In this document: positions 1-11,300 of the stretch, in pieces
Position numbering within the stretch: the first letter of the stretch is position 1
Layout: the number at the start of each line of letters is the position of its first letter
NCBI GenBank assembly: GCA_030248135.1
Contig: JASANC010004495.1
Location: forward strand, 21,484 to 85,483
Source of the DNA: Theristus sp. LFF4_11
Taxonomy: Eukaryota; Nematoda; Chromadorea; Monhysterida; Xyalidae
Direction: 5' to 3'
Length of the DNA stretch: 64,000 bases
Notes under the pieces: generated by a model
Database searches by the model: none
Told to the model about the DNA's origin: nothing
What the model saw: only the letters and a program-made list of their open reading frames with translations
Program-made: the position numbers and the translations under genes

Positions 1-977
1 ACGCGGAACCACGGGAGAAAAATGCGGAAAGTTGTCGCTTTATAGGAAGTGCAACGATGGTATGCCCGACGTCGGCACGTTAATGGGCGTTTGTTTGCGC
101 ACGTTTCGTTCTCAATGCTTGATTTTACGTCATTCGAAAAACAGGTGAGTCAGATTCCTGTGGGAACAAGAATTTTTGTATGTACAGTGTACCTATGTAT
201 GTATATTTCTTGTTCACAACTGTTATCTTACAACAACCAATCAGCGCATTATAGAGATTTACACCAAAATGATGTTAAAAAATGTGGTGTTTGTTGTGAC
301 TTTCTTTGATCCCGCATGTGCGCTTTTGACTCATGCAGTTTTTCGTTGGTCCAAAGTTTCAATGACGCTTTACACGTAATTCCTTTTGTCGCCTACGGAG
401 TCGAAATTGTGGATGTTCGGCGACAAAAAACGCTTCATTTTTAGGGTGCATCAGATCCTAAGTTCGTTTGGAGTTTGCGAAAATCAAGTGAGATCAAAAG
501 TGTGTACCTAACTGCAGGGTGTATATTAAAAACTGAAACCAGATAATTCAAACTCGTTGATACGGCGGTGATGAAATGGTATATAATTTCGTTTCTATCA
601 CAGATTTGTAGTTCTAACAAAAAGCTGAAAATATCCACACTTCATTGTTTACGAATAAACACGGACAGCGAAGGTGAAAAGAATAACTATAAAACCAACA
701 AAAAAACGTTTGCGAAGTGAATTATTCACAATCCAGAAATCTCGAGCGGTTTTTACAGTCAACCAGTCCATTAACCTCATTTTATACAACTGGTGTATTT
801 CTTGTTTTAATATTGAAGTAATGGAATGCTGGAATAATAATGAATTTTTCTTGAAAAAACACCAATCAAGCCTAGTTTTGATCTTTTTTATTTCGGCCAG
901 AATGTCTATTAATAATGACAGCAAACTCAAAAAAAGTGCGCCACTTTCGATTTCGCATGGCACCCGGCGCGAATTCG
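1..977. other. Upstream non-coding region
   Basis: AT-rich sequence with short overlapping open frames on both strands and no recognisable protein. It is probably the 5' flank of the histidine-rich gene. I see no RNA gene or mobile element in it. Confidence 0.5.
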
Positions 978-985
978 TATAAAAG
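978..985 (+). promoter_or_regulatory. TATA box of the histidine-rich gene
   Basis: TATAAAAG lies about 35 bases upstream of a TCAGTT initiator-like sequence (1012-1017), the usual spacing for a TATA-driven RNA polymerase II start. A short GA repeat (about 1068-1082) follows in the presumed 5' UTR. A strong TATA box would suit a highly expressed secreted structural protein. This rests on position and motif only. Confidence 0.55.
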
Positions 986-1212
986 ATGACGACCACGCAA
1001 TAGTTTGCCAGTCAGTTTTGTGGGGCTTGTGTTTTTTTGTAAAACCGTGTAAAACCAACCAATCAGAGAGAGAGAGAGAGAGTGAGTGAGTGAAAACGCC
1101 TCAAGCTGCGTAACACTGCTTGTTTCCCGTTGGTTTGTGCGGCGTCAACAGCCACAATCTGTTCGACCACGGCTGAGTTTCGTCCAGCGACCTCAACAAA
1201 CTCGAGCTGACG

Positions 1213-2928
1213 ATGGCACGTCGCATCAGCAAACTCTCCGTGTGCCTCGTTCTCGGCTGTATCGCATTCACTGCGACCTACGGTGACACGCTGAAAAATG
1301 CCAAAATCAACGCAGAAATGCTGCCGCGAAACATTCACTGACTCACTCAGGTTTCGGTGGTTATGGCGGTCACGGACATCACCACGGCCACGGTCATCAC
1401 GGCGACCACCACGGCCACGGTCACGGCCACCACGGCGGCCATCATCTCGGCGGCCATCATGGACACGGACACCACGGACATCATGGTAAGCGGGCGCAAA
1501 CGCATTCACGCAACCGAGCGACTAAAAACAGTGATTCTGGTTTTTGTAATATTTTTTTGTGTTTTGGCGGCACCAAATGCACCAGCCGGTTGTTCTCCGT
1601 TGAATATGCTTGCAGACTGTTTGTTATCTGTATAGGTCATGGTCATCACGGTCATCACGGTCACCTCGGTCATCATGGCGGGCACCACCACAAGGGGCAT
1701 CACCACGGGCATGCGCACCACGGCCACGGCCACGGCGGTCACCATCACGGTCACGAGGGACATCATCACGGTCATAAGGGACACCATCACGGTCACCACC
1801 ACAAAGGGCACCATGCTGGACACCACGGACATCACCATGTTCGCAGCTCATCAAAAGCGATATATCTCGTGTTTTCATTGTGACTCAGATTTGTTGGTTC
1901 AATCTCTTGTAAATGCCATGTTCAGGCCGGCCATCACGGTCACCACGACAAAGGTCACCACGGCAGTCACGGTCACCATCACGGTCACCACGGGCACAAG
2001 CACGGCCACCATGCGGCCGGTCATCACCACGGACACAAGAAGGGTCACGCACACCACGGCGGCCGCCATCACCATCACCATCACCACGGCTATCACCACA
2101 AGAAGGGATACGGCAAGAGCTACGGCTTCGAGGAGAACTACGGCCACAAAGAACACGGTTGGTTTGTGTTGGCAACAGTCAGTCGAGATATGGGGTTGAA
2201 ATCTATGATTGTGCAATGTGTATGTGATGCTTGTGGCAGATGCCGCCGGCGCTCACCACCACGGTCACGGTCACCACGCTGCACACCACGGCGGACACCA
2301 CAAGGGACACCACAAACACGGACACCACGCGCACGGCGGCCACCACAAGCACCACGGAGACCACCATCATGGCGGACACAAGGGACATCACCACGGCAGT
2401 CACGGCGGGCATCACGCGGGTCATGCCGGGCACGGACACCATCACGGTCACCAACACCACGGTCACGGTCACAAAGGACACGATCACGGACATCACGGTC
2501 GGTGCTCGACTACGAGACTGAAAAATAAAACAGTTCTGTTAGTGCAAACGAATATATTTTCTCCTGAACATGTTCGAATTCCAGGTCACCACCACGGTCA
2601 TCATGGACACCACGGCGGGCACGAAGGTCACAAGCATCACGGTCACCACGAAGACCACGGCCACCACGGCGGTCACGGCCACCACGGCCACCACGATCAC
2701 GGTCACCACGGCCATCACGGTCTCGGCCACCACGGCCACCACGGCCACGGACACCACGGCCATCACGGTCACCACGGTCTCGGCCACGGCCACGGTCACC
2801 ACGGATTCGGTCATCATGGGCTTGGCCATGGCCACCATGGCTATGGTCATCATCCATTTGGACACCATCACGGTTTTGGCCATCACGGAGGCTACAAAGC
2901 GAAGGCGAAAGCAAAGGCCAAAGCATAA
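1213..2928 (+). CDS. Secreted histidine/glycine-rich repeat protein
   Basis: Six exons are inferred: 1213-1282, 1351-1485, 1636-1838, 1926-2157, 2240-2497 and 2585-2928, giving about 413 residues. The start is chosen because it opens a signal peptide (MARRISKLSVCLVLGCIAFT). The rest is almost entirely Gly-His-His type repeats such as HHGHHGHGH, broken by a Lys/Tyr/Glu segment near the end of exon 4 and closed by a Gly-Tyr-rich stretch and an Ala-Lys tail (KAKAKAKAKA). Most internal introns interrupt a Gly codon in phase 1, so exons could duplicate without breaking frame. The exon 3 donor is uncertain: GTTCGC at 1839 is weak, and GTGTTT at 1869 would add ten residues. Histidine-rich repeats of this kind usually bind Zn, Cu or Ni, or occur in cuticle or secreted matrices; no family assignment is possible. 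Overlapping frames give Arg- or Thr-rich artefacts. Confidence 0.8.
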
Positions 2929-3306
2929 TAGTGTTCTAGCAAGTTGTTTTGTGTCTTCAGATATTGTTTTGACATTTTGTGATCCGTGATTCACTTTTTG
3001 CTCGTACATTGCGTTCACGAACGTTGGCTCATTTCACAGTTTTCTCGATAAACACCATGAAAACACGGTTATCCGGCGTTAGTTTTAATGATAGTGCAGG
3101 GTGCACCAAAAAAACTGCCGGAATTCAAATTGTTCTATCTCGCGTCTGGTTTGAGGTATTTGAAAATTTGGAAGTGTTGCAGACCTAAAATCTGTATTTT
3201 TTCAATATTTTTAATAATTTTCTCTGCATGTGCTGATGTTTTTGACGCTTTTTTTCAAATAAGTGAAAAATCACAACTTTTAAGTTTTTGATTTTTCATA
3301 CTTTTG

Positions 3307-3312
3307 AATAAA
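3307..3312 (+). terminator. Polyadenylation signal AATAAA
   Basis: Canonical hexamer about 380 bases after the stop codon of the histidine-rich gene, in AT-rich sequence. It is the first AATAAA downstream. Confidence 0.4.
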
Positions 3313-3951
3313 TGTGCACATAATCAAGCAATTTTTTGAAACGATCTGCACTTTCTTCCGTTTATTGAATTACCGATGTTTGTTTCAACTGAATTTGGTT
3401 CAGTTGCTCAATGTGAGAACCACGGATTTAGTGGCCGTGGCAGCGGCGGCAACGGAACTCTTTGAAACGTGGCAGTTTGTTCTCTGTCTGTAACTGACAG
3501 GGCACTTGTTTTGACTGTACATGGCTAAATAATTTGAAATCTCTTTTCAAACGTCGCCGCTGCATAAAATGTCTGCCGTTTGTTTCTTATCGACCGACAG
3601 CTGATTACATTTTTTGAACTCTGTTTTCAATGATTATTCATTGACACAATCAGGCGGCCTGATAAAAACACCTGATGTTGTGACAACTTGGTTTCCGTTT
3701 TATTACCGTTGCTCAAATAAAATAAACATCGTGACTGTGTAAGCAACCGTTGGAAGCTAAATCAACAGTCGAGCATTAGCGTGTTAGCACGTTTCGTTTA
3801 CCAAAACGGGTGCATACGCAGTTGCGCTAGAATAAGCTGGTGACATCGTGTTAAGAAATAAAAAATGTGGAATGAAAATTCATGATTTAGATATCAAATC
3901 GAACGTTTAAAATCGAAAATGTACCAACAATTCTGAAGACCAGAAGCGAAA
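3313..3951. other. Intergenic region between the His-rich gene and the MFS gene
   Basis: No coding potential or recognised repeat is seen. The region presumably holds the promoter of the downstream transporter, but I see no clear TATA box near 3952. Confidence 0.4.
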
Positions 3952-6143
3952 ATGTTTCGTTGGGTAGTGCTATTCGCCTGTGTGGTGCAGATGTTTCTGG
4001 CGTTTGGTCAGGTTCGGGCGATTGGCATTTACTACCTTGCGTACAGTGAGCAATTCAATGCTGCCAAAGGACAACTGTCAGCAACGTTCTCAACGCTGTA
4101 CTTTTCAATGGCACTGTCTGGTATTGTGGATTTATTCAAACGTGTCCGGACTAAAATGACGTCATTTGCTTTAAAAACACCCGTTTGTCAAAATACAGGC
4201 ACTAAAATGTCAGTTTGGTGTGACTGATTCACCATTTGTTTACAGGAAGAAATCGGCTAAACGGACAGTCTGGTTTACTGTGAACGACAAGCGCATGTTT
4301 GGCGGCACATGACGTCATTTCAGTGGGACACGTTCAAAAAAATAGATCATACATGCGTGTTTCTCTCTTTGCTCATTGAGTTGTTGGTGCATTGTTGCTC
4401 ATTGATGCATCAAGGTGCATCATGGCGACATGGATAACACCACTCAGCGCACAAAAAGTCAGGCTGCCACCGACAGTTGGAAGAGCGTCTTATGTGGTCC
4501 ACTGCGATGAAAAACCGGGCTACCAAACGGCTAAAACGTGTTTCCTTCAGCACGTCAACGCAATTTTAGTCGCCGTTGCAGAAGCTCTTCATGTCCGCTT
4601 TTTTTGTTGAAACTAAAAATGAGACCTCATTTTCAGTATTCTTCTCCTCGTTCACGCTTCATCATTTCGGTGGGAAATGGACGCTTTTTATCGGTGCTGC
4701 ATTAGCATTCGTTGGTTATTTTGCGGTCACTTTTTCGCAGCATCTCTGGCAGATAATGCTCGCCTACGCCATTGCTGGTATGTTCGTTCAAATGTTTTCC
4801 TTTATTACAATTGATCAAAATCAATATGTTTTTGAAGGAAGTCTTAAACCACAAAATAAATTAAAAAACCCGGCGAAAATGTCAGTTTGCATTGCACTCA
4901 ATGATTGGTCGGTCTTACCTTTGCACCAACCAATGAGCGTATCCGCACCTCAAAAATGCAACCAATCATCAGCGAACAGCAGACAACTTGCAGGTGTCGG
5001 CACCGGTCTCGGCATCGTGCCGTGCCACGCTGTTTTGATCACACTCTTCAGCAATCACTACAAAGTGACCTTTGCTGTCATGCAAGCGGGCACCGCAGTC
5101 GGCGTGTTGACGCTGTCGCCATGGAACCAATGGGCGATCAATCGATACACGTGGCGTGGCGCCAGCATGATCAGCGCTGCGCTCATGTTGCACTACGTGG
5201 TGATCGGCTTGCTCATTGGCTGCGTCCATCGGAGAAATAGAGTCGAACGCTGCAGCGAAAAACTGCCAAAAGTGAAACTGCATCGGCCACAACCGGAGCA
5301 GCATTCGCGGGCGCAGTTGCTGGTTGGCGATGCAGATGCAGGTTTGTTTTTTTGGGGGGCACTATTTTAATTTTATAACCAATCTGTAAAACATTCTCTG
5401 GCATTTGAATCGGGAGTGCAGATTTTTTTTGACTTTGTCAATCAATTGTTGCCCATGAACAACAGTGCTCGCCCACTAATTTTTACGGAACTTACGTTTT
5501 ATTTCATGAATGAACTTTTGATGAGGCAATTTGTTCAGATCAAATCGAACTCTCTGAACTGCCAGTGGTCGAGCCGGCCAGACCAGCGTCCACGCCTGCA
5601 ACGGAGCACAGTCCAATGCGGCAATTGTTCTCGTGCTCCGGCGTCGCTCGGGCGCACAACAGCATTTGGCATCCGAACGCATCCATTCTACCGTTGCATG
5701 TCTGCTTCTCGATGTTCATCTTTGGCGCAAGCACCACGTTTGATCAGGTCCAACTGAGTTCAGTAGTTTAGAGACTATGCAGACTTTTTGAATCAGAAAT
5801 AAACCAACGGTGTGGATTTAAGAAAAGGAAGCGACCAATGCCGAAAATGTTCATGAACCTCCTGAAAATATGAAACCACGTTTGTAGAAAATGACAATAA
5901 TCTGTGTGATGGTTTCTATTTTAGGTCACGAACGCATTCGCAGTGACGCGAGGTGTCCACCGCGACCTTAGTCCGTGGATTCTGTCCTGTGGTGCGATAG
6001 TGGACTGTGTTGGCCGTCTGTTCACAGCCGCTTTTCACGCACGACACCCGAAGGCGGATCCGACTAAACTGATGATTCCGTGCGCACTACTCATGGCAGG
6101 TCAGTTGGAAAGTCACAGAATGAGAACAGCCGGGTTACTCAGG

Positions 6144-6181
<38 letters not shown>

Positions 6182-7182
6182 GGGAATTTTAGGCAATGTT
6201 TCTAGCCGGGGCTAATCCAGAAAAGCATACAGAACACCATCGAGTAGAGTGTACATCGAGGCTTCTCTGTCATTAAGTGCCTGTACACCCCTCGGCGGGG
6301 CTTGATCCCCCGAACGCGCACAGACAAGAGACTAACGCGCTACCACCAGGCCATGAGCGGTGACGGTGGATTTCATCAGACGGCTGCGTTCTTTGCAGGC
6401 TCCATGTCAACAATCGCGCTGTTCTGCCGCAGTTTCGTCAGCATTGTACTCGTCGTGGTCGGTGGCTACGCCGTCGCATGGTCGGTGATCGTTGCTTCCT
6501 GGGCGACAATCGCAAATCATCTATTCGGCCAGCACCGGTTCCCGCTCGCGCACGGCCTCGCGTCGTTGGGCGCCGCCGTCGGCTCGTTTCTTGTGCCCGT
6601 CGCTTCCGGTTCAGATCGCGCATTTTCGCAGGCTAAAAAGGTGTCCGGTCGTGCTGTCCGCCGCGGTATGTCCCGTGTGTTGTCCTGTCCCGCGGCCGAA
6701 CCGGCCGGTGATGGAAATGGAAGTGACAACACCAAAACACGGCGTTTTGTGTTTCTCGGACACGAGACACCACGCAGAGAACAGCCAGGCGGTCAGGACA
6801 CCGTACACCAGATCGGACACCTTTTTTTGCGTGACAATTTACAAAGCTGATTGATTTTCAACGTTATTGTTGTAGTTGTTTTCATTGCGAGTGTTCGGCG
6901 AACGGCTCAGGTCTACTCAGCGACCAGCTGAACGAGCTCTCGTCGGCGTACTACGTGGCGAGCGGCTCAGCACTGCTTGCTGCCGCGTGCGTCTGCGTGC
7001 TGTGCTGCCAGCAAAGCACCGCTGCGCCAGAATGCGCACGTGACAGCGCTCTGCTGACAGCCGACCGTCATGAACATGCGCCAAGAACACGCGCAAATGA
7101 AGAGCGCTCGTCGATGCACCAGGACGAGACAATGCAAGATCATCAGCGCAATGAAATCAGAGCGGCCAGCTTCATTGGATGA
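3952..7182 (+). CDS. MFS transporter, monocarboxylate-transporter-like
   Basis: Seven exons: 3952-4120, 4637-4777, 4994-5341, 5539-5747, 5925-6099, 6399-6608 and 6911-7182, giving about 507 residues. The first half has five to six hydrophobic helices, including the stretch AIAGVGTGLGIVPCHAVLI and the motif WRGASM, which resembles the helix 4-5 region of SLC16-type monocarboxylate transporters. A charged cytoplasmic loop (exons 3-4) precedes the second helix bundle, with SPWILSCGAIVDCVGRLFT resembling the start of the C-terminal half. The protein ends in a hydrophilic tail. The N-terminal Asp-Gly-Gly-Trp-Gly-Trp motif of classical MCTs is absent; it may lie on an unseen upstream exon or be lost. 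The likely role is proton-linked or facilitative transport of small organic acids across the plasma membrane; the substrate cannot be inferred. Introns 1, 5 and 6 hold transposable elements. Confidence 0.78.
4122..4345. mobile_element. Inverted-repeat MITE in MFS intron 1, copy 1
   Basis: The two ends carry AAACGTGTCC and GGACACGTTC, each followed inward by an ATGACGTCAT palindrome. A second full copy in the opposite orientation lies at about 57963-58194. The end TATTGTGGATTTATT is shared by both copies and begins one base after the exon 1 splice junction. No transposase is visible. A TA target duplication is possible, but the ends are not sharp. Confidence 0.7.
6144..6360 (-). mobile_element. 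tRNA-derived SINE family A, copy 1
   Basis: Read on the minus strand, it starts with an A box (TGGCCTGGTGGTAGCG, about 6338-6353), then a B box (GTTCGGGGGATC, about 6304-6315), a body of about 120 bases and a CAA-repeat tail, seen here as (TTG)n at 6144-6183. Two similar copies lie at 36941-37132 and 43515-43740. The A and B boxes show RNA polymerase III ancestry from a tRNA gene. It sits in intron 5 of the transporter, antisense to it. Confidence 0.82.
6631..6832. repeat. GTGTCC-rich inverted repeat in MFS intron 6
   Basis: One end reads AAAAAGGTGTCCGGTC and the other GATCGGACACCTTTTTTT, giving an imperfect hairpin of about 200 bases full of GTGTCC/GGACAC words. A related element lies at 20181-20338. 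It is probably a MITE; its superfamily is unknown. Confidence 0.5.
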
Positions 7183-7657
7183 TGAAAAAACTTGATTTTC
7201 GTTTATGCGAATGGGACCCGCACTTGCAAAACTAGTTGAAACACACACTAGATTTTTTTTGTTCCGACAAAATTCAGCGAGTTTTTGTGTTTTGTGCTCA
7301 ATTTGTTCTCGAGTTTTGTTTCCTGTCTTTTTTAACTTTGATAAATGAAAAGCGTCGCCAAACTTTCCAGTCAGTCCCCAAGCACCAATTGTGCAGTGAT
7401 TTATACAAACATTGCTGCACACTTCATAAACCATTTCGTCTCTATTAAAAATGCTTGGTTTCAAAGTTTGGTTCTCAGATTTATTTTTCGGTTCCAACTG
7501 CTTTTTGTTTTGCGTCCGGAGAGAGGTTCGCAAAAAGCGTTTTTCGCTCATGTTATATGCAAACAAAACCGCTGGATTTGGCGCTAGTAGTAGTCGTGCT
7601 GCCTTTTGTAACGAAATATTTTTGGTTTCGATTTTCAAATGTAGACACTAAAAGCAA

Positions 7658-7663
7658 AATAAA
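7658..7663 (+). terminator. Polyadenylation signal AATAAA
   Basis: Canonical hexamer about 480 bases after the stop codon of the MFS transporter gene and before the TTAA hairpin element. Confidence 0.35.
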
Positions 7664-7699
7664 GACACACAAAGTATGCGTGATAGAGCGAAAGTGCTC

Positions 7700-7798
7700 T
7701 TAAGGGGCATTCATGAAGCAGTATTTAGTGACCGTGTAGCTATGTTTTAACAACACAGCTAGGCGACACCGAATACTGTTTCATGAATGCCACTTTAA
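7700..7798. mobile_element. TTAA-flanked hairpin MITE, copy 1
   Basis: GGCATTCATGAAGCAGTATT at the left matches the reverse complement of AATACTGTTTCATGAATGCC at the right, and both sides abut TTAA. A second copy is at 21083-21178. TTAA target duplication suggests a piggyBac-like origin. It lies between the MFS and K2P genes. Confidence 0.68.
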
Positions 7799-8117
7799 TA
7801 AATTCGATCCGAGTTGCGAATGCTGAAATTCTCAAGCTGTCATACGGTAAATTTTGTGGCCATTTGGTTTGTCCGTTGCATGCATGGCGTGTACACGTAG
7901 CGCATTTGTCACTTGTTTCAATTTCAATTTGCCATTTTCACCATTTTGGATTGCTCAAAAAATGTTGTTTTATGCTACTCCCGAAACGTGTTATGTCAAT
8001 TCAATATGCGTAATGCGCGTCTTATGCACTGACTCATTACTTGTAAAAGAAAAAGACACAATTTGCACATGTATAAGAGTTTGAGTTACCTCAACTTTAA
8101 AATGCAGCAAGAATAAA

Positions 8118-8133
8118 GAACCCCCCCCCCCCC
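8118..8133 (+). repeat. Poly-C tract
   Basis: An isolated run of about 16 C residues in intergenic sequence upstream of the K2P gene. Confidence 0.85.
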
Positions 8134-8340
8134 GTGTGAGTGTCAGTTGCACACTCTCCATGTCAAGATCTACCGCAAAGGGCAGCGCATGATTTCGTTG
8201 TTTTTTCAGCATTTCAGTGAAAAACACCACTCAGCTTATTACAAAAAAAGACCGAAAAAAGTCGTTTATGACCACTTTTATAATGCAAAAGAACGCACAT
8301 ATAAAAGTACGATTATTAAAAAGATTAACAAAAAGGTAAA

Positions 8341-11300
8341 ATGTCAGCACTGGGCGCAGCACACATCAAGGACATTATCTCCATTGTCGGTAAGCGTCAG
8401 AAAGCCAAGCAAACTGTTCAAAGTGCTATGCGTGCTCATTTTCATTTCATTATTGTTCGTACACCCAAACCCCGCATCGATCTTATGCCAAGTCGTGTTA
8501 ATGGGCGACGCGAGTAGTCGAAAACAGTCGCATTCTCATTTTCATTGTTTCACCCGCCGTGTTTTCAACAGACTTGATAGCAGAATTGTTTTTAAAAATT
8601 TGAAAAATAAGTAGAATGGCAAGAAAAAACAATCCCGGCGTCATGGAGTTGACCGCTGAAATGGAGGACCAGCTGTGGGCGGAGCTAATCAACATGATGA
8701 GCAGCGAGGGAGGGAAGTTGTGATATTGATAGAGAATCGTAAGAAAGTTAAATCAAGGAGATAAAAGACAATAAGTTTTTCGTGACTCATCTGTACACTT
8801 GCTTATCTTATTACGATACAAGCTCAAACCAATGCCAAGCTATTCCTATGACCTAGTTCCAAACTTACCGTCTATCGTCTATCCCAGCTGATTGGTCGTT
8901 GAACCTGACCTCATCCGTTGTCGTCAAACAATTAAAAAAGGCCCCAATACTTCGGATCAATGCAAGGTCGAGGTCGTATCCGATCAATCAAAATAAAAAT
9001 GTCGAGGTCGTATGTGTTCGTTATAAAAAATGCGGTACCCTAAGTTTAATGCAAATGGGATGCAAAATAAAAATTACTGAAAATTATCAAAATCAGAGAA
9101 GGCCTCAAAATGGCTGACTTTGATTCTGGAGTCAATGTTTGCAACCAATTATTCCGTGTCATAAAAACTCAAATGCGGATTTTTTAAAAAATTCTTTTTA
9201 TTTTTTCAAAATTATTTTAAAGAACAAGGCAAAACATTCAAAACTGTGTTTTCCCATTGTAGACCGAGCTCGAGCGGACGAAGCAGCAGAGCGTGGCGAG
9301 GGTCACGGGCACGAAGACGAGGAAGACGACGAGCCAAAGACGATTCCACGGCGGATACTCAAGGTTGGTCACATTAACAGTTCAACATTAAAGTACCGTA
9401 TTACCCCCAATAAACCCCCATGGGGGATTAATACGTCAGCGACTTTTAGGGGTGGGGGTTTATTGGTGGGGGGGGATTATTGGTGGGGGGGGGGGGGTTA
9501 TTATACAAAAATTTCGGGGGGGTTGGAAACATGGCAGGCAAGAAAGTTGCAGAAACTTCTACTTTTCACAGAGATTTCCTTTTGTAACAGCCTTTTGTAA
9601 TGAAATTACCATTAACTCATCCATTTGGGGCCTTTGGTAGCACAATTTCACCAATGTCACTGCATTCAGCCACTGAATTCGCTGGGTATGTGTTTCAAAC
9701 AGGTTTCCAATTAACCCCCATGGGGGATTATTTGTGGGGGGGGATTATTTGGAAACTGGTCGGGGGGGTGGGGGTTTATTGGTGGGGGGGGGATTAATGG
9801 TGGGGGGGGTTTAATGGGGGTAATACGGTATCCTCTATCTTTGAAAGTAGAAAAAAGAAATACCCTACATTATAGAAAAGCACAAGCAAATCGTCCGCAA
9901 AATGGTTTCAGTTTTGTTCAGGCGCTAAAACTGCTCGTGCCTCATGTCGGCTTGATTGGAGCTCTCTTGACGTACCTGTTCTTTGGAGCGCTCGTGTTCA
10001 TCCTAATTGAAAGCGACAACGAGCTGGCTGGCAGGAAACAGAAATTTGATGATGTTCAAAAGCTGCAAGTCAGTTGTCTAAAACAGCTTCTAACGTTCGC
10101 CAATTAAGGAGTTCTTGTCTGCTTTCTGAAAGTCTGTCCTTTTTTTACTGTGTTCAAAATCAGGATGAAGTGATAATGCAAAGCGCGGACGCTTGTCTCA
10201 AACGAGGGAGCGAACCACAGTTGACAAATCAGTCGGATACAGATGCGGACTTGAGAAAGGTTTTTTGGCTGTTTTTTTTTGCTTTGTTGCAAGATGAAAA
10301 TTTAAAATTTCAATTGAAATGCTAAATCAGCTGGAAGATGTGTTACTACCGTTATTGCGTAAAATTTCGTGGACGCACGAGTATCAGGACAAGTATGCAC
10401 CGGATGCTCAAATGTGGTCAAATGATCCGAAAACGATGCCGGAACTTTGGACGTTTCCAACATCCGTTTTCTACACACTTACTGTGGCCACGTCTACAGG
10501 TTGTGTGCTTCTATTGTGTTTCACGGTCATTAGTTTATTGAGTGACCGTAATTCAAATCACAAAATTCTTAATCGTTTAAATTTTTTGGGGTTTAATCTT
10601 GTGTGATCTTGTGAATCGATGTTTCAGGCTACGAACGCGTGACGCCCCGCACGGACGCCGGTCGCATCTTCACGGTCTGCTTCGGCTTGTTTGGCATTCC
10701 GCTGCTGTTCATTACGGCCGCCGACATCGGCAAATTCATGTCGGAGATGGTGACAAAGAGCTACGCCCGGTGTGTGCAGCAGTATCGAAAAATGAAACGG
10801 GCACAACTGAAAACGAGAGACAATCGAAAAACGCAAAAGAACCAGGAAAAACGCAAGCAGAAACAAGAGCGCAGCGCCGCCAAAGCTATTGAAGTCCGTT
10901 CAAGCACGACAACAACGCCGAAACAGAATGGCGTTGACAAAAACACTGCGGCCACCGATGCGAGCACACAAAACGGATATATTCAAGGTGAGGATAATAC
11001 AATGAGGCAGTCTGAGCTTTGTTGAGTAGCCTCATCATGCCGCCAACTGCAAAACAGCATGCTCAATTTCAAACATTTTAGCAAAACCGCTGCCAGAGTG
11101 CGTGCAGCCACCGCCGCCACCGCCGCCGAGCACTCCGCCGTCGGATGACGACGACGAAATTCAACTGCCATTCTGGGCGTATTTCGGTTTGATTCTCGGC
11201 TACTGCGCCTGCGGCTCCGTGATGCTGAACGCCATTGAAGGCGGCAGCATGTGGAATTTCATTTACGGATTCTTTTTTGGGTTCAATGCCATCACGACAA

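Noticed and set aside
1357..2926. Thr-, Arg- and Val-rich frames overlapping the histidine-rich gene
   Set aside because: They are shifted readings of the CAC/GGC repeat; only one frame has a signal peptide and consistent splice phases.
8616..8723. A 35-codon ORF in K2P intron 1 as an alternative first exon
   Set aside because: It ends in a stop with no donor in a suitable phase, so it cannot join the channel.
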